From contig NC_091274.1 in the NCBI RefSeq assembly GCF_042100115.1, positions 3,162,001-3,226,000 of the forward strand: a DNA stretch of 64,000 nucleotides, read 5' to 3'. The position numbers were made by a program, and so were the translations under genes. Below, one piece after another: positions 10,569 to 23,175 of the stretch; the first letter of the stretch is position 1; every line of letters begins with the position of its first letter. The DNA is from Alternaria dauci. Taxonomy: Eukaryota > Ascomycota > Dothideomycetes > Pleosporales > Pleosporaceae. The notes under the pieces were generated by a model. The model saw nothing but the letters and a program-made list of their open reading frames with translations. It was not told the origin of the DNA and did no database searches.

Positions 10569-12225
10569 ATGGACAAGATATCAAAGTACAACGTCGTTCA
10601 TCGATATGAGAAGCGCAGCCTGCTTATCGCGTAGGTCTTCCCAACAGAACATTGTGGAGCTCACTAACAATGCTGCCAGGATCAATTGCATCGCCGGACT
10701 ATCGATCCTGTTCTTCGGTTACGACCAAGGAATGATGGGAGGTGTCAACACCGCGTATGACTATTACACACTCATGGGCTTCGGTCACAAAGGCGCGGAT
10801 GGTGGTCCAGTGGTGGACGATACGTTACTCCAAGGCGGCATCGTTTCGGTGTATTACCTTGGAACATTGGTGGGATGCTTGGTCGGAGGCTCCATTGGCG
10901 ATCGCTTCGGACGCATCAAGACCATCTTCGTGGGAGCTGCTGTCGCGACAGTCGGTGCTTGCTTGCAATGCTCAGCCATGAATCATGAGTGGATGATTTG
11001 TGCGCGTCTGGTCAACGGCTGGGGTACCGGCATTCTCAACTCGATCATCCCCGTCTGGGCCACAGAGACTGCGGAGCATACCTCACGTGGTCAGTTCATT
11101 GCCATCGAGTTTACCCTCAACATCCTCGGTGTTGTCATCGCATACTGGCTTGAGTACGCGTGTTCCTTCTACGGCGACGGCACTTCTTCCTTCATCTGGC
11201 GCTTTCCCATCGCATTTCAGATCCCTATGCTCATTATACTCATGGCTGCCGTCATGGTCTTCCCAGAGTCTCCGCGTTGGCTGGTCAAAGTTGGCCGCGA
11301 GGCTGAAGGACGGTACGTCCTGGGCAGGCTCAGAGGCGACGTCGGAGACGACAGGGACAGAGCGGAAACTGAGTTCCAGGAGATTGTGGCTTCTTGCGAG
11401 TTGGAGCGCTCCAACTTCCGCAAGCAGAGCTACTTTCACATGCTGTTTGGGATCGGCTCTGGCAAGCTGCACACTGGTCGTCGCGTTCAGCTTGTGGTTT
11501 GGCTCCAGATCATGCAAGAGTGGGTCGGTATTGCAGGTGTTACGATCTATGCGCCGACCATTTTCGGCATCGCAGGTATGAGCCCAGCGAAGCGACAATG
11601 GATCTCAGGCCTCAACAACATCTTCTACATGTTCGCAACACTCATCTGCGTCTTCACGCTGGACCGCATCGGCCGCCGTTGGACTTGCTACTGGGGTTCA
11701 GCAGGACAAGGTATCGCGATGGCGCTCGCTGGAGGTTTCTCTTATCTAGGCCAAGAAGCCACGAAGCGCGGCGATGCCAGTGCTGCGTCGTCATATGGCA
11801 ACGCAGCGGTATCCATGGTCTTTATCTTCACCGCAATCTTCGGCGCAACATGGCTTACGGTGCCGTGGCTGTATCCCGCAGAGATCTTCCCGCTCGAGGT
11901 ACGCGCAAAGGGTAACGCTTGGGGCGTCGTTGGGTGGTCCATAGGAAACGGCTGGCTCACCCTCCTCTGCCCGATCATGTTCGATTCCCTTGGGGAGAAG
12001 ACGCTGTACATCTTCGCCGCATGCAATGCGATCACTATCCCTATGGTTTGGGCGCTGTACCCCGAGACGAATCAGCGCACGCTTGAGGAGATTGACCTGC
12101 TGTTCGCGTCGAATAGTATCTGGAACTGGGAGGCAGAGAAGAATTTTGCGGCGCTGCAGGAGACGCTTCCTTTCGAAGCTACATCGCACGCAGCGAAGAA
12201 CGATATCGAGCGCGTGTCGCTGTAG
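10569..12225 (+). CDS. MFS sugar transporter (sugar porter family)
   Basis: Exons 10569-10630 and 10680-12225 give 535 residues. The 49-nt intron (GTAGGT donor, CACTAAC branch, phase 2) joins SLLIA to INCIAGLSILFFGYDQGMMG, the typical helix 1 of fungal sugar porters. Other signatures are GDRFGR (about 94-99), PESPRWL (216-222), DRIGRR, PAEIFPLEVRAKGN and PETNQRTLEEID (from about 482). Twelve membrane helices are expected. Such proteins import hexoses, pentoses or polyols by proton symport or facilitation at the plasma membrane. The sugar is not identifiable. The long charged central loop and the hydrophilic C-tail are normal for the family. The gene appears complete. Confidence 0.93.
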
Positions 12226-12442
12226 GCGTTATAGTACCCGGATTGTAGCACACGGCGAATAATGATATCGACTAACGCTACCTATCGGAAGGTATCGTTT
12301 GCATTTGATGTCACACGTCCAAGCACCGCGTCCTAGCTTTACTTGTCGTAATTCTTCTGCTTTGCTGGCTAAGACACCTTGTGCTGAATAAAGACGCCAA
12401 AAGCCGCCGAAACAGACACTGCGGTTGGCTCAAGGCTCAGCT
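12226..12442. other. Intergenic region 3' of the sugar transporter
   Basis: No gene is seen. It separates the transporter from the NACHT relic and carries the transporter's 3' untranslated sequence. Confidence 0.4.
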
Positions 12443-12595
12443 TTACTTGGTGCCATGCCTGCTCGAGCCGAAGTCAAGCCGCTTCGGCAGATCAGTGACG
12501 CACTCGTCCAGCGCGTCGACGATGAGGTACGCAGTAGTCAAGCTCGGGTCCCGTAGCACGTCCACAAAGATCTCCACTAGGGCAACGGACGGATC
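12443..12595 (-). pseudogene. Relic of a fungal NACHT (NLR-type) ATPase
   Basis: On the minus strand a 50-codon open stretch reads VALVEIFVDVLRDPSL followed by TTAYLIVDALDECVTDLPK and ends at TAA 12443. YLIVDALDEC is the Walker B signature of fungal NACHT proteins (HET-E/NWD2 type), and the flanking LRDPSL and TDLPK words fit the same region of that family. A stop lies just upstream (complement of 12596-12598), and neither the Walker A part nor a downstream repeat domain is found nearby. It is therefore a small fragment of a once larger NLR-like gene. Such proteins act in non-self recognition and cell-death signalling. Confidence 0.65.
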
Positions 12596-13057
12596 CTAGG
12601 CGAGTTCGAGAGTGGAAAGTCGCTTCTTCAGTCTCTAGGAGGCCTAATACATCGCGATAATTCAGGGGTTGAATCTTCAGAGAACAGTCAGTTATATAAC
12701 TGGCTCGGATCATGCACAGACACAGTATCAGCTCCCTTATCCGGGACCAGGGGTCTGGCTTCACCGCCAACACAGTACAGTAGTATCGGCCCAATCAAGG
12801 AATCTAGCGTCCCTCGCTGCGCAGTAGAAAGCCGATACATTACGGGCAGCCAATGAATGCGCAGAGTGAGGGTTTTCGCTATGCAGAGAGATATTGTACG
12901 TCATCGCTACACTATACACCAGGCGCGAGTACTGTAGAAGTCTTGACACGAATATGACGCCAAGACCATTGAGAATTTATAAAGTGATCGCCGCTTGCAT
13001 CTCTTCCGACGGCGATATCATTCCTTTACGAAATTGACAATCTCTACGAAACTGATC
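12596..13057. other. Intergenic region with promoter of the small secreted protein
   Basis: No gene is seen. The right end contains a TATA-like TTTATAAAG about 74 bp before the ATG at 13058 and a pyrimidine-rich leader. Confidence 0.5.
12976..12984 (+). promoter_or_regulatory. TATA-like element
   Basis: TTTATAAAG lies 74 bp upstream of the ATG of the small cysteine-rich secreted protein, a plausible distance for a fungal core promoter. It is a motif match only. Confidence 0.45.
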
Positions 13058-13314
13058 ATGAAGTTCCTCACACTCATCTCCGCACTTTGTGCTAGTTCTC
13101 GCGCACTCAATATCCCACGGGAGGACGGTACTATCCGCAAAATTGAAGATACCGAGCTCGTTCCCAGACAGCTCGAGCGCGAGCCCTGCTGCAATAGGGG
13201 CTTTATTCCGCCCTGTGCTTGTCCGCGTGGATGCTCAACCACATGCGTTGTAAGTTTGGAAGAAAAGTTAGAAACAAGAGGTCGGAAACCACTATACAGG
13301 AGACTTGCTGCTGA
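13058..13314 (+). CDS. Small cysteine-rich secreted protein (effector-like candidate)
   Basis: The predicted product has 68 residues from exons 13058-13249 and 13300-13314, split by a 50-nt intron (GTAAGT donor, TACAG acceptor, phase 0). Residues 1 to about 17 (MKFLTLISALCASSRAL) look like a signal peptide. A charged pro-like stretch follows, and then eight cysteines crowd the last 25 residues (44, 45, 53, 55, 59, 63, 67, 68), ending in a CC pair supplied by the second exon. No family is recognised. If the intron is not removed, the frame runs to 13402 with an unlikely basic tail. The size, signal and cysteine content match secreted effectors or antimicrobial-type peptides. The gene lies about 4 kb from the RIPed block. 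A function is not claimed. Confidence 0.6.
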
Positions 13315-14324
13315 TCTACTGTTACTGTCTACTGTCACACGGGGTTCGGCTATACTTCTTAAGGCTCGGTCCGTATTGAGGCGAGGTAGACCGAAGCGTT
13401 AGTCCGTGAGGATGTGTGGAGGTTGAGGTGGAAAAGAGGTATTGATGCTAGCCAACACGTCAAGACAGTCCGATTCTATAACGACAGAATACCTAGTTGA
13501 TAATCTGTGTAGGTGTTGAGATATCTAAGTTGACCGCAACGAGTGCCATAATGAAACGCACCCTTCCTTCATACCTGTTGCTTCAGGTCCTGTCCTCCAT
13601 GGCCTCCAGGAGACCCAGTCTTGGCGGGACGCCTTCTGATTACGTATCCTCCCTGCCTCCCGCGGTGATTACCAAACTTCTGACGAGACTGTAGTTGGTG
13701 TTCTACCACGTTACCCCTTGTTTCGCAGTTGTGACCGTGGCTCCCAACGCCTGGATCGTGCCAGGACACCCGAGGTCGCCCCGTTTTCGGCCGCGCCGCC
13801 ACCGTGCTAGCTCTTTCCAGACACGCACAGCCTTGATCTTCCGAGCGCATCCGTTGTTACGGCCCGTTTCGGTTCTGAGCACGCTCAGCCCGTCTCATCG
13901 GTAATTTGGAAGTAGGTACGACCCTATGAGACAACAAGGAGCAAAATCAAGCGCATCTTGGCAACGTCCATGCTGCATCTCAATCTTAAGACCTGCCCAG
14001 CTACCATTGCCCATATAAGTCCCCAACTCCCAATCTGGCCATCCGTCTTCATCAAGGTATACACTTCTCACCGAGGCTGTCTGTGTCGCCCATGTGTTTG
14101 ATTACCACCCTTATCACCGGGTGTAGTCATGTAGAATGCGCCAGGCCTAGAGTGACATCTTCTGATGCGGACCGCATTGGCGTCATGGCGCACTGGGTCG
14201 CTTCTGCCGAGCTCCATGGATATAGAACCTTGATCCCGTCGCGACAATAAGCTTATTCCTTTGTTCCGAGTTTTTGGGACTCTTGTCGCTCTTTATTCCG
14301 TTTCGTTTCACCGCACTGCTCACA
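13315..14324. other. Intergenic region upstream of the subtilase
   Basis: About 1 kb with no supported gene. Short frames at 13497-13904 lack any motif. The pyrimidine-rich TTTATTCCGTTTCGTTTC before the ATG at 14325 is a typical fungal promoter/leader composition. Confidence 0.5.
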
Positions 14325-17074
14325 ATGGTACATTGGAGCTGCTTCCTTCCCATTCTGGGGAGCGCATTCTCTCTCACGGCCGCTGTTTCTCCGCAGGAGT
14401 CCACTGGACAGCTAGTCCCAGGTGCTTACATCGTCGAGTTAGCAGACAGCTATGTGCGGACTAGATTTTCTACCGTTTGGCTAGCAACTAATTCGCGTAG
14501 GACTCCGCTTCCTTTTACAACGCACTCAGAGTCGACGAGGTGGGCGTAGAGCACCGCATGGATCTCAGCTACAAGCTATTCAATGGCATCTCGTTCCAGC
14601 TTCAAAATGTGTCCAATGCGGATAGTGCTGCGGCGAAGATTGCCAAAATGGATATAGTCAAGCAGATGTGGCCAGTAAGCACTCAACCTCGGCCTCGAGA
14701 CGAAGTTGTATGGAAAGGCCAGGATAAGAACTCGGCGCAAAGCGCGTTGCGGAAGCGACAAGAGGGCGGAAATACCAACGATGCATACTCGCCTCATGTC
14801 ATGACGCAAGTCGACAGACTCCGTGCTGAGGGATTCACTGGAAGGGGCACCAGGATTGCGGTCATCGACTCGGGGGCCGACTACCTGCATCCTGCACTGG
14901 GCGGTGGCTTTGGCGAAGGATTCTTGATTTCCTATGGAGCTGATTTGGTGGGAGATAACTACGACGGCACCAATACTCCTGTGCCTGACAATGATCCGTT
15001 GGACGAGTGTGAAGGCCACGGAACTCACATCGCTGGCATCGTCGCCGCTCAAGCCAACCCTATGGGCTTCACTGGCGCTGCTCCCGACGTCACTCTCGGT
15101 GTGTACAGAACCTACACATGTGGTACTGGTCAGATTTCCAATGATGTCCTAATCGGTGCATTCAATCAGGCGTTCGAAGCCGGCAGCGATATCATCACTT
15201 GTTCAATCGGTTACGATTCAGGATGGACGGAAGACCCTTGGGCTGTCGCAGTCTCACGCATCGTTGATCAGGGTGTACCATGTTTCATGTCCTCTGCTAA
15301 CGAAGGCGAGAGAGGCATGTTTTTTACCAGCGCGGCGTCGAATGGCAAGGGTGTAACGGCGGTCGCTGCCATCGATAACACTGAGACCCCTCAACTCTTG
15401 ATGAACGCGACATACACCACGGGCAACTCTTCGAGCACCTCGCCACCCGAATCCTTCGGTTGGACTTTTGGCTCCCCTTCGGACTGGGGTAATATTAGTC
15501 TTCCATTGTGGAACCTGAACAATGATCCGACTGACCCCGCAAACGGCTGTGATCCATATCCGGCTGATACTCCTAACCTGTCTAGATTCATCGTTCTGAT
15601 TCGCAGAGGAACCTGCGACTTTGCTGTCAAGGCCACTAATGCTGTGAATGCTGGAGCCAGATACATCATGCTATACAGCAATGTTGACACGTACGTATAC
15701 AGAGCATTTCAGCTCAAGCATCGCTCTAGTTGCTAATCTTTGAGCAGAGTAGTCGGCGTTTCTGTTGAAGAGGTTGATGGCGTTTCGGCCATAGGTATGG
15801 TACCCAGCGAGACCGGTGAAGCGTGGGTTGCTGATCTGGCGGCTGGGATCACCGTCACTGTCAACATCACCGATCCCGATGTTGCTCCGATGTTCATCAT
15901 CACAACACCCAATCCCGCCACCGGAGGATTCCTCAGCACCATGACACCATGGGGCCCGACATTCGAAGTCGACGTTAAGCCGCAGATTGCAGCACCAGGC
16001 GGTATAATCCTGTCCACTTGGCCGCGTGCTCTTGGTAGCTATGCTGTACTCTCTGGAACTTCTATGGCAACTCCACTTGCGGCCGCTATCACAGCGTTGA
16101 TTGCGGAGGTCCACGGTACGTTCAACCCGAAAGAGATCGAGAGCGTCCTCTCCGCGACTGCAAACCCAAATCTTTTCAATGATGGTACTACAACATTTCC
16201 TTATCTTGCCCCCGTCGCTCAGCAAGGCGCTGGCATCATTCAGACCTACGAAGCCGCATACACGAAGACCGTCTTGAGTGTGTCTAGTATGTCCTTCAAT
16301 GATACCGCCAACCGGGTCCAAACTACCAACTTCACCATTTCGAACACTGGTACCGAAGCTGTCACGTATAGCATTGCGAATGTGATTGCTGCGTCTGGCT
16401 ACACTCTCGGTGAAGGCAGCGTTTTTCCGATGACTTTCCCCAACGAGCTCGTGACCCAGGGTGCTGAACTCTCCTTCAGCGAGGAGCAAGTCACCGTCCC
16501 CGCCAGCAGCGAGATCGCCGTCAGAGTCAGCATTTCGCCGCCCGCGCTCGATGCGACCCGTCTCCCCGTGTTCAGCGGCTACATCACACTCAATGGCACT
16601 AACGGCGACTCCCTGAGCCTTCCCTACCTCGGCGTTGTTGGCAGCATGCGTGAAGCGACGGTTCTCGACGCCAACAGCACATACGTCACAAGGTCCGACG
16701 ACTTCGATTCTCTCCCCCAACCCGCCAACACCCTTTTCACGCTTCCCGCCACAGACAGTGCGCCCAACGCCAGCGCGGTGTTGCCGGAGGCTTACACCAA
16801 CTTCGCACTCGGAACTCCACTGCTCGACGTCCAGATCCTGCCCGAAGACAGCAACAACTCGTCCTCTCTGGGCAGCATGTTCGGCTTGCCTGCAACATAC
16901 GTGCCACGTGGGCAAGCTTGGTGGGACTGGAACGGGCAGCTTGCAGACGGCTCGTTTGCGCCGGCCGGGTCGTACAGGTTCCTCGTGAGAGCGCTGCACA
17001 TCTTTGGTGATGCGTCAAATGACAGCGATCACGATATTCATGAAACCACAAGCTTCAGAATTGAGTACGCATAG
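14325..17074 (+). CDS. Secreted subtilisin-like serine protease (S8) with I9, PA and Fn3-like regions
   Basis: Exons 14325-14453, 14501-15690 and 15748-17074 give 881 residues. The introns are 47 nt (phase 0, CTAAT branch) and 57 nt (phase 2, CTAAT branch). The order is: signal peptide (1 to about 20); I9-type propeptide (GAYIVELADSY..DLSYKLFNGISFQLQN); dibasic RKRQ near 127-130, a Kex2-like site; then the catalytic domain. The triad is complete: D166 (AVIDSGAD), H216 (EGHGTHIAG), S545 (SGTSMATP). An oxyanion Asn lies in SSANEG. A protease-associated domain (GCDPYPADTP..RRGTCDFAVKA) is inserted before the serine, and a long beta-rich C-terminal region follows. This is the layout of large fungal subtilases related to bacterial Vpr. 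It probably digests extracellular protein. It is the last intact gene before the AT-rich block. Confidence 0.93.
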
Positions 17075-17704
17075 AGGTACGCATTAAGCAACGATAGTTA
17101 TAGTGCCTTGTATTCTTCCAAATATAGCTATCTAGATACTTCTTACGTCACCGTGTCCGTGCACTAGATAAACACAGTCGCTAGACAAACGCCCCTACAA
17201 CCTATTCTCGCGATAAAAATAAGGTTATAGAGCTATAAAAACTATTATAAAATTATGTAAAGCTAAGGATATACTATATATAGGCTTCTAAAGTTTTAGC
17301 TTATTTAGATTTTTTTTAAGGTCTAGATTACTCTAATATAGTTTATATAATACTTATAGCCCCCCCTTTAGGCCTTAGGGATAGGGCCTATATATTAGAA
17401 CGTAGCCCTACACTACTACGCTATATAACTAAAAAGGTATATATAATTATTAAACTACTAATTATTGTATAGGATAGTATATATTATTAGCTAGGCCTAA
17501 TACTATAGTATTATCTTATATTACGTTACTAAGAAATTTTAAAACTAGGCCTAAACTATCCTAGTATATTTAGAAGTCTCTTTTTACCTATAATACCTCT
17601 CTATTTATACTTTATATTATACTTTATACTACTTTAATATCTTTATTATTATTATAACTACTACTAATACTACCTAGAGATTAAGCTCTATTATATTATA
17701 TTAC
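17075..17704. other. Boundary between normal DNA and the RIPed AT-rich block
   Basis: The subtilase 3' region continues with ordinary composition to about 17.21 kb. From there CpA and TpG become rare and TA-rich words take over. No gene is seen in 17.1-17.7 kb, and the 500 bp after the boundary is unassignable RIPed sequence. Confidence 0.7.
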
Positions 17705-17870
17705 TTATTGCGAAGCGAGCTTGCGAGCGAAGCAATATATATACAGTTTAAAAATTAAAACTGTGAATAGGGGTCCTTTATTTTATCTAGCGTACATTTC
17801 CCCTTTTAGTGTCCTAATGTTCTACTAAAAATTAATCTTTCTTTAGCCTGTGCACTAGGCTAATACTAAC
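17705..17870. repeat. Non-RIPed palindromic segment at the left end of the Helitron
   Basis: This short segment keeps CA/TG words (ACAG, CTGTG, GTACAT, TGTGCAC) in the middle of extreme RIP. It has two imperfect palindromes: one built on GCGAAGCGAGC / GCGAGCGAAGC (17709-17736) and one on ACAGTTT / AAACTGT (17741-17762). The first motif returns inverted near 26871, so it probably belongs to the element terminus. Confidence 0.6.
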
Positions 17871-17969
17871 TAATACCTACCTACCCCCTTTCTAGCCTAG
17901 TCGCTACGTTACCTTCTTACTCTAAACTATAACTATTTATATACCTATTTTACTTATTATACCTCCTAT

Positions 17970-20900
17970 AATACTACTACCTAAGTGCTATAAGTGTAGT
18001 AAAGTACTAAGCACTATAATAGACGCGTTTTAGTCTAGGAAATAGAAGTAAAACTATACTATTTACCTTCTACCTATATATATATACTAATATAATAATA
18101 TATACGTAACTTTAAAGTATTAGAGCCTTATAATATATACCTTAGCCTCTACCTCTATTCTACCCTTACTCCTAATAGTAAATCTAGAAATTATATTACC
18201 TACACCTATCTACTTAAACCCTCTATTATTATTACTTTATACCTAAACGCCTCTACCTATACCTCCTCTACTTTTATTTACTATAACTACGTCTATATCC
18301 TATCCTAATTTAATACTATAGCTTAATAGTATATTTAGAAGCGTAATATCTTTACTATTAGTTAACTCTATAGTAGCTAGTATAAGTAGTATAAGATATA
18401 CGCCTATACTATCTATACCTATAAGGTCTATACCTAGTAATATATACTAATCTTATAGTACTACTTCTATCTTTATATCTTAGCTAGATTAAGAAATATA
18501 AGAGTATAATAATAAGAGTAGTAGTAGTAAAGGTATTAAGTAAGGTATTAGTCTTACTAAACTTAAATTAGTAGAGCGCCTTATATATAATATACTTTTA
18601 ATACTACTAGTTATAAACTTAGAAGACCTAGTATTCCTAGAAACTAATACTCTAATAGACTTTAAGAAGGTCTTAGTTACTAAGTTTTATTATAAGATTA
18701 TAAAGATTTATCTTAAGATATATAATACTTATAACTATACGTAGTTTAGGATAGATATTTTTAACTATAAATATTTAGCCTATTTAGAAGATTATATAAA
18801 CTACTCTAGTATAGATAAGTTTATACTACTTTTTAGTTAACTTAATAATATTAATCCTAGGCCTATACTACCTAAGTTACCTACTCTAACTTACGTTAAG
18901 GAGATACTTCTTATACGTGTTTATATCTTTATAGAGGTCCGCTAGCATCGCGGTCTTTAATATAAGTACTATAGCTATATATATAACTTTATAGTTAATA
19001 CTATAAAGGTCTTTAATTAACTACCTCTTCTTTTATCTTATCTTAATATTATTATTCTAAAACCTCTACCTTTAGTAGAGGATAATCCTAATATAGTTAA
19101 TTAGTAATTCTAAAAAGACTATAAAGTCTAAAGAGTAGTTATTATATAGTAGATATACTTTCTAAAGGATAACTACCCTAGTTACTCTAATATTATTATT
19201 AATAAGTCTACGCTTAATACTCTCCTTATTAATAATTACGTTAATAACTAGCTTATAACTATTATCTAAGATCCTACTACTTAAGTTAACTAGACTACGT
19301 AATCTTCTTCTATATTACTAATAAGTAACTAATATAATATAATAGAAAGGTCTATATAAGAGTATAATTCTAGTCTTATAAGTAGCTATAGGGCCTCTAT
19401 ATAAGATAAGGTTAATAAGGATAGGGATCTTCTACCTAAGGTTATAGTAATTCCTAATATTATAGTTAATATTAGTAAGTTTAAAGCGCTACAAGAGTAA
19501 ATATAGTCTAATACTTAGGATATATTTTTATCTATAGGATTTATCTAATGTACACTAATATTAGAGTTTAATACTAGGGAAAAGTGTCTATCTCTTACCT
19601 TCCTATCCTTATACCTAACTAGGTAGGCGGACTTTATATAGCCTTAACTATAGGAGATTAGCTATACCTCGTACGTTAAGCTTATAATCTACTATTAGGA
19701 TAGAAGGTTTACTTACTACCTACGTTTCTAGTATACTATATTTAATACTTTAATGCGCTACTAGTTAAGGGATAAGATAGGCTTTTTTATAAAGCGTTAA
19801 GCTAGTAGCGACTAAATATTATTAGAGGATATCTAGGTAGCCTTTAATAGTAATAATAGAGGCTAGCGCCTTATAGACTTTATTATCTATTAGTTAGTAA
19901 TAGTTTATAGGACTAGAGCCTTCTAGAATACTAAAGGAAATAAATTAGAAGTAATAGTAAGTAACTAATACTAACTAATACTATTACTAATACGTACTAA
20001 TAGTATATAGGTCTACTAGTTAAAGGCTTTATATCTCTTTATTATACTCTTTACTATAGACTACTACTAGAATAACCTATTACGCTTTATACCCTAATAT
20101 AAGGAGTAGAAGATAGTAATATCTATAAGGTAAGCCTATCTAGCGTAGGACTATATATAAGATAATCCTTATATTATTACCTATTACTTTTATTAGTAGT
20201 TTAAGTTATTTAAGAAGTATATTATTATTCTTAAGTTTAAGGTTACTAACTCTTAGGATTACTATAAGTAGTAGGCCTATAGTAGCACCTATAGTTACGG
20301 CCTCTACTATTATAATAGTGTTCCTAACCTAAATAAAGAACTTAGTCTTAATAGTTCTATATTTAGTATTACCTATACTATAAGGTTCTAGGGGTACTAT
20401 ATTTTAGCTATATACCTAGACCCTAATCTATAGTCCTTACTTAATAAAGGGTTAGTCCTTACGCTGCTGTTTAAGGAAATAAAGTAGATATTTAGAGAGT
20501 TATTATCTATCCTTACCTACTACTATAAGCACTTTTACCTTACGTCGTACTATCTCTATAAAGATAAAACTACTAGTATAGAGGTCTACTACTTTAATGC
20601 GCCTTAGTCTATCCGCTTAGAGCCTACCTTTAAATAACTACTAACTAAATTATTTTTACGCTTCTATGCTATATATAATTATCCTTACCTTAACGCCTAT
20701 ATGCAACTATTACCCTTAGCTTAGTAGGCTAATACTAACGTCTAAGTTTATACGAGTACAGCTAGGGTTATATAGTATATAGGTGTTTACGCTGTAAAAG
20801 GCGAGGTCTAGTCTTAATCCTTTAAAGATATTACCCTCTAAGTCTTACCTTACATTAAGCTAAATTATTCTCTACTTTCCTTTATATTATATATTATAAA

Positions 20901-23175
20901 TAAGTTAATTAGCGAGCGGGATTATAGCGCTTAGGAGGTTATATATATACTATTTAGTTTACTATTAGTATATTACTCTCGTACTATTATTAATATTAAC
21001 TACTACCTAGAAGATACTTAGTTAACTTTATATACTATCTATAGGGGTAATATAGAGAATCTAGACCTAAACTTAAAGAATATACTAACTATTATATAAG
21101 GTATATCTCTTTATATAAAGTATAAAGGTTAGCTAAGCTATATAGAGGACGTATATTATCTAGATTTCTTACTATACTTTATATATATTAGTAAAGATTA
21201 TAAGCGCTAACTAAGAGCTAAGCCTTATATACTAAACTATATACTATAGTATAGCGCTATTATAGAGCTAGAAGAGTTTACTTAAGTAAAGTTAATATTA
21301 TATTATTTATTTTAACGTATCTAGGATATCTAGATCCTATATAGCTAGGTATTTAATTCTTATATAGCTGCTTACTAGGCTTACTAAGAAGAATATAAAT
21401 ATAAGGAAAAGGACTTATATACTAATCCTAATCTTAGGGTTAAGGAAGAAGACTTTAATTTAGAGCCTATATAACCCCTAAATAAGTCCTCTTTTAATAA
21501 GCTAGTAGGTAGGAGACTAGGCTTAGTAGGGGAATTAGTAGATAAGGATAGGATTAGTAAGTAACCTAGTAATAGGGTAAAGGACTAGGGTACTACTAAA
21601 TATATAGACTCTATTAGGCTTAATATATAGACCTATTAGCTAAATATAAAGAAGGACTACCTTATAGTAGAGCCTAATACTAGGCCTAATACTAGGCTTA
21701 ATACTAAACCTAATACTAGGCCTAATACTAGGCTTAATACTAAACCTAATACCTTAGCTAGTACCCTATAAGAGAAGTAGCGTATACTATATAATTTAGT
21801 TATTAATTACTTCTAGGCTACTCTTAATAGCCGCCTACTAGTATAGTTATTAGTCTAGTTAGATAAGTAAGGGGTACTAGGAAGATATACTTAATTAAGT
21901 ATATCTCTTATACCTTAGAGTACCTAGTATTATTAGCTAAGCTAGAGTCCCCTATTATGCGCTACGCTCCTACTAGTGTTACTACCTTCCTTATCTCTAG
22001 GTATACTATTAATGCGCTCTTCTAAATACCCGTTATATCTACGTATAGGTAGTTAGATCCGCTTAATACTACTAGGCGATAGTATATCTAGGTAGTATTT
22101 AAATATATTCGCTACCTTATTATTAATAAGAAGTTAATAGTTAGTCTACCTATACTTAACTTTATCTATAGCTATTATAGTTAGATTTAGCCTAGCTAGG
22201 CGTATATCCCCTTCGCTAGTCTTAACATTATTCTTTTAGGTAATTACTACTAGCTCCTACCTATAGGACGTTAGGCGCTATATAACTACTCCTTAAGGAA
22301 GGATCCTATTAAAGTTTATAGCTAATACCTATATTATACGTTTAAGAGGACTATTATCTTAGACGCTATTATACGTTAATAGGGTGTAGCGTAAGCCTAG
22401 TTTTATAATACTTTATAGTAACTTTAACTTAGCTATTCTACTTAGAATAATTAGGTGTTATTTATAATATAATGTAGGGTTAATCTCTTATATTCTAACT
22501 ATACCTTATTCTAGGACGCTATTTACTTATATAGCCGCCGCGTTAATATATCCTATATTAACTACGAAAGTATACGTAATTATAGTAGTCTAGTATTAGT
22601 TATTTTAGCCTAATATAACTAAGCTATATAGGCCTCTACGTTTATAGATAAAGCTAGTAATCTACTAAACTAACTCCCTTTATATATTAGTAGAAGAGTT
22701 ATATTAATAACTAATATCTAGACTAAATAAGGACTATTTAATAGTACTACTAGTATTATTAATAATATTCTAAAGGATACTAGTATAGCTAATCTATAAG
22801 AGGAGATACCTAAGGCTATTCTTATTACTCTACTAGAATATACTAGTCTAAGCCTTTATATACTCGCTAATAGTTAGGCTATTATACCTATCTTTCTTAT
22901 TTTACGTAAGTTTTATTAGAATAAGATATTTTATTCTTAGCTATAATTTCTATTATTACTTACTTAGGCTATTACTATTTATAAGTCTTAAGGTATAAGT
23001 CTTAGCTAGGTAGTAGTATAGTATAAAAAAGACTTTATCCTAGGTTTACTATATATTACTATTTCTTAGGTTAAAAGTTTAGAGGGTCTAGTATTTAAGG
23101 AGTTTATATCCTTTAATTATTTATGTAGAAAGGAGGGTAAGGTAGTATAGTAGTAGAAGAAGGATAAGGAGTAGT
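17970..23175 (+). pseudogene. Helitron Rep/PIF1-helicase gene, RIP-dead
   Basis: Reading through TAG/TAA codons, the plus strand gives Helitron protein in order. First comes a CxxC start (KCYKCSK, about 17985), then a DUF6570-like block (LLIRVYIFIEVR, then QYKYYSYIYNFIVNTIKVFNQLP after a nonsense codon, about 18.9-19.05 kb). The Helitron-like N domain follows (TFPSLYPT, YVKHIIYY.DRRFTYYLRFQ, about 19.6-19.75 kb), and then QEVIYILFSLLLVYYSRT (about 20.93 kb). The PIF1 helicase tail (AITIYKS.GISLSQVV, LLYITIS.VKSLEGLVF) lies at about 22.97-23.1 kb. Frame 1 is used to about 21.5 kb and frame 3 at the end, so an intron or indel lies between. Helitrons transpose by rolling-circle replication. Nonsense codons are far too many for function. 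Confidence 0.75.
21672..21753 (+). repeat. 12-bp coding minisatellite in the Helitron
   Basis: About seven units of CCTAATACTAGG, grouped as a 36-bp higher-order unit repeated twice, encode a PNTR/LNTK-type repeat in the old Helitron frame. It is probably a low-complexity linker. Confidence 0.8.

Noticed and set aside
12381..12794. Two overlapping 72- and 100-codon frames
   Set aside because: Neither matches a family. The minus strand in a third frame holds the NACHT relic, which is better supported.
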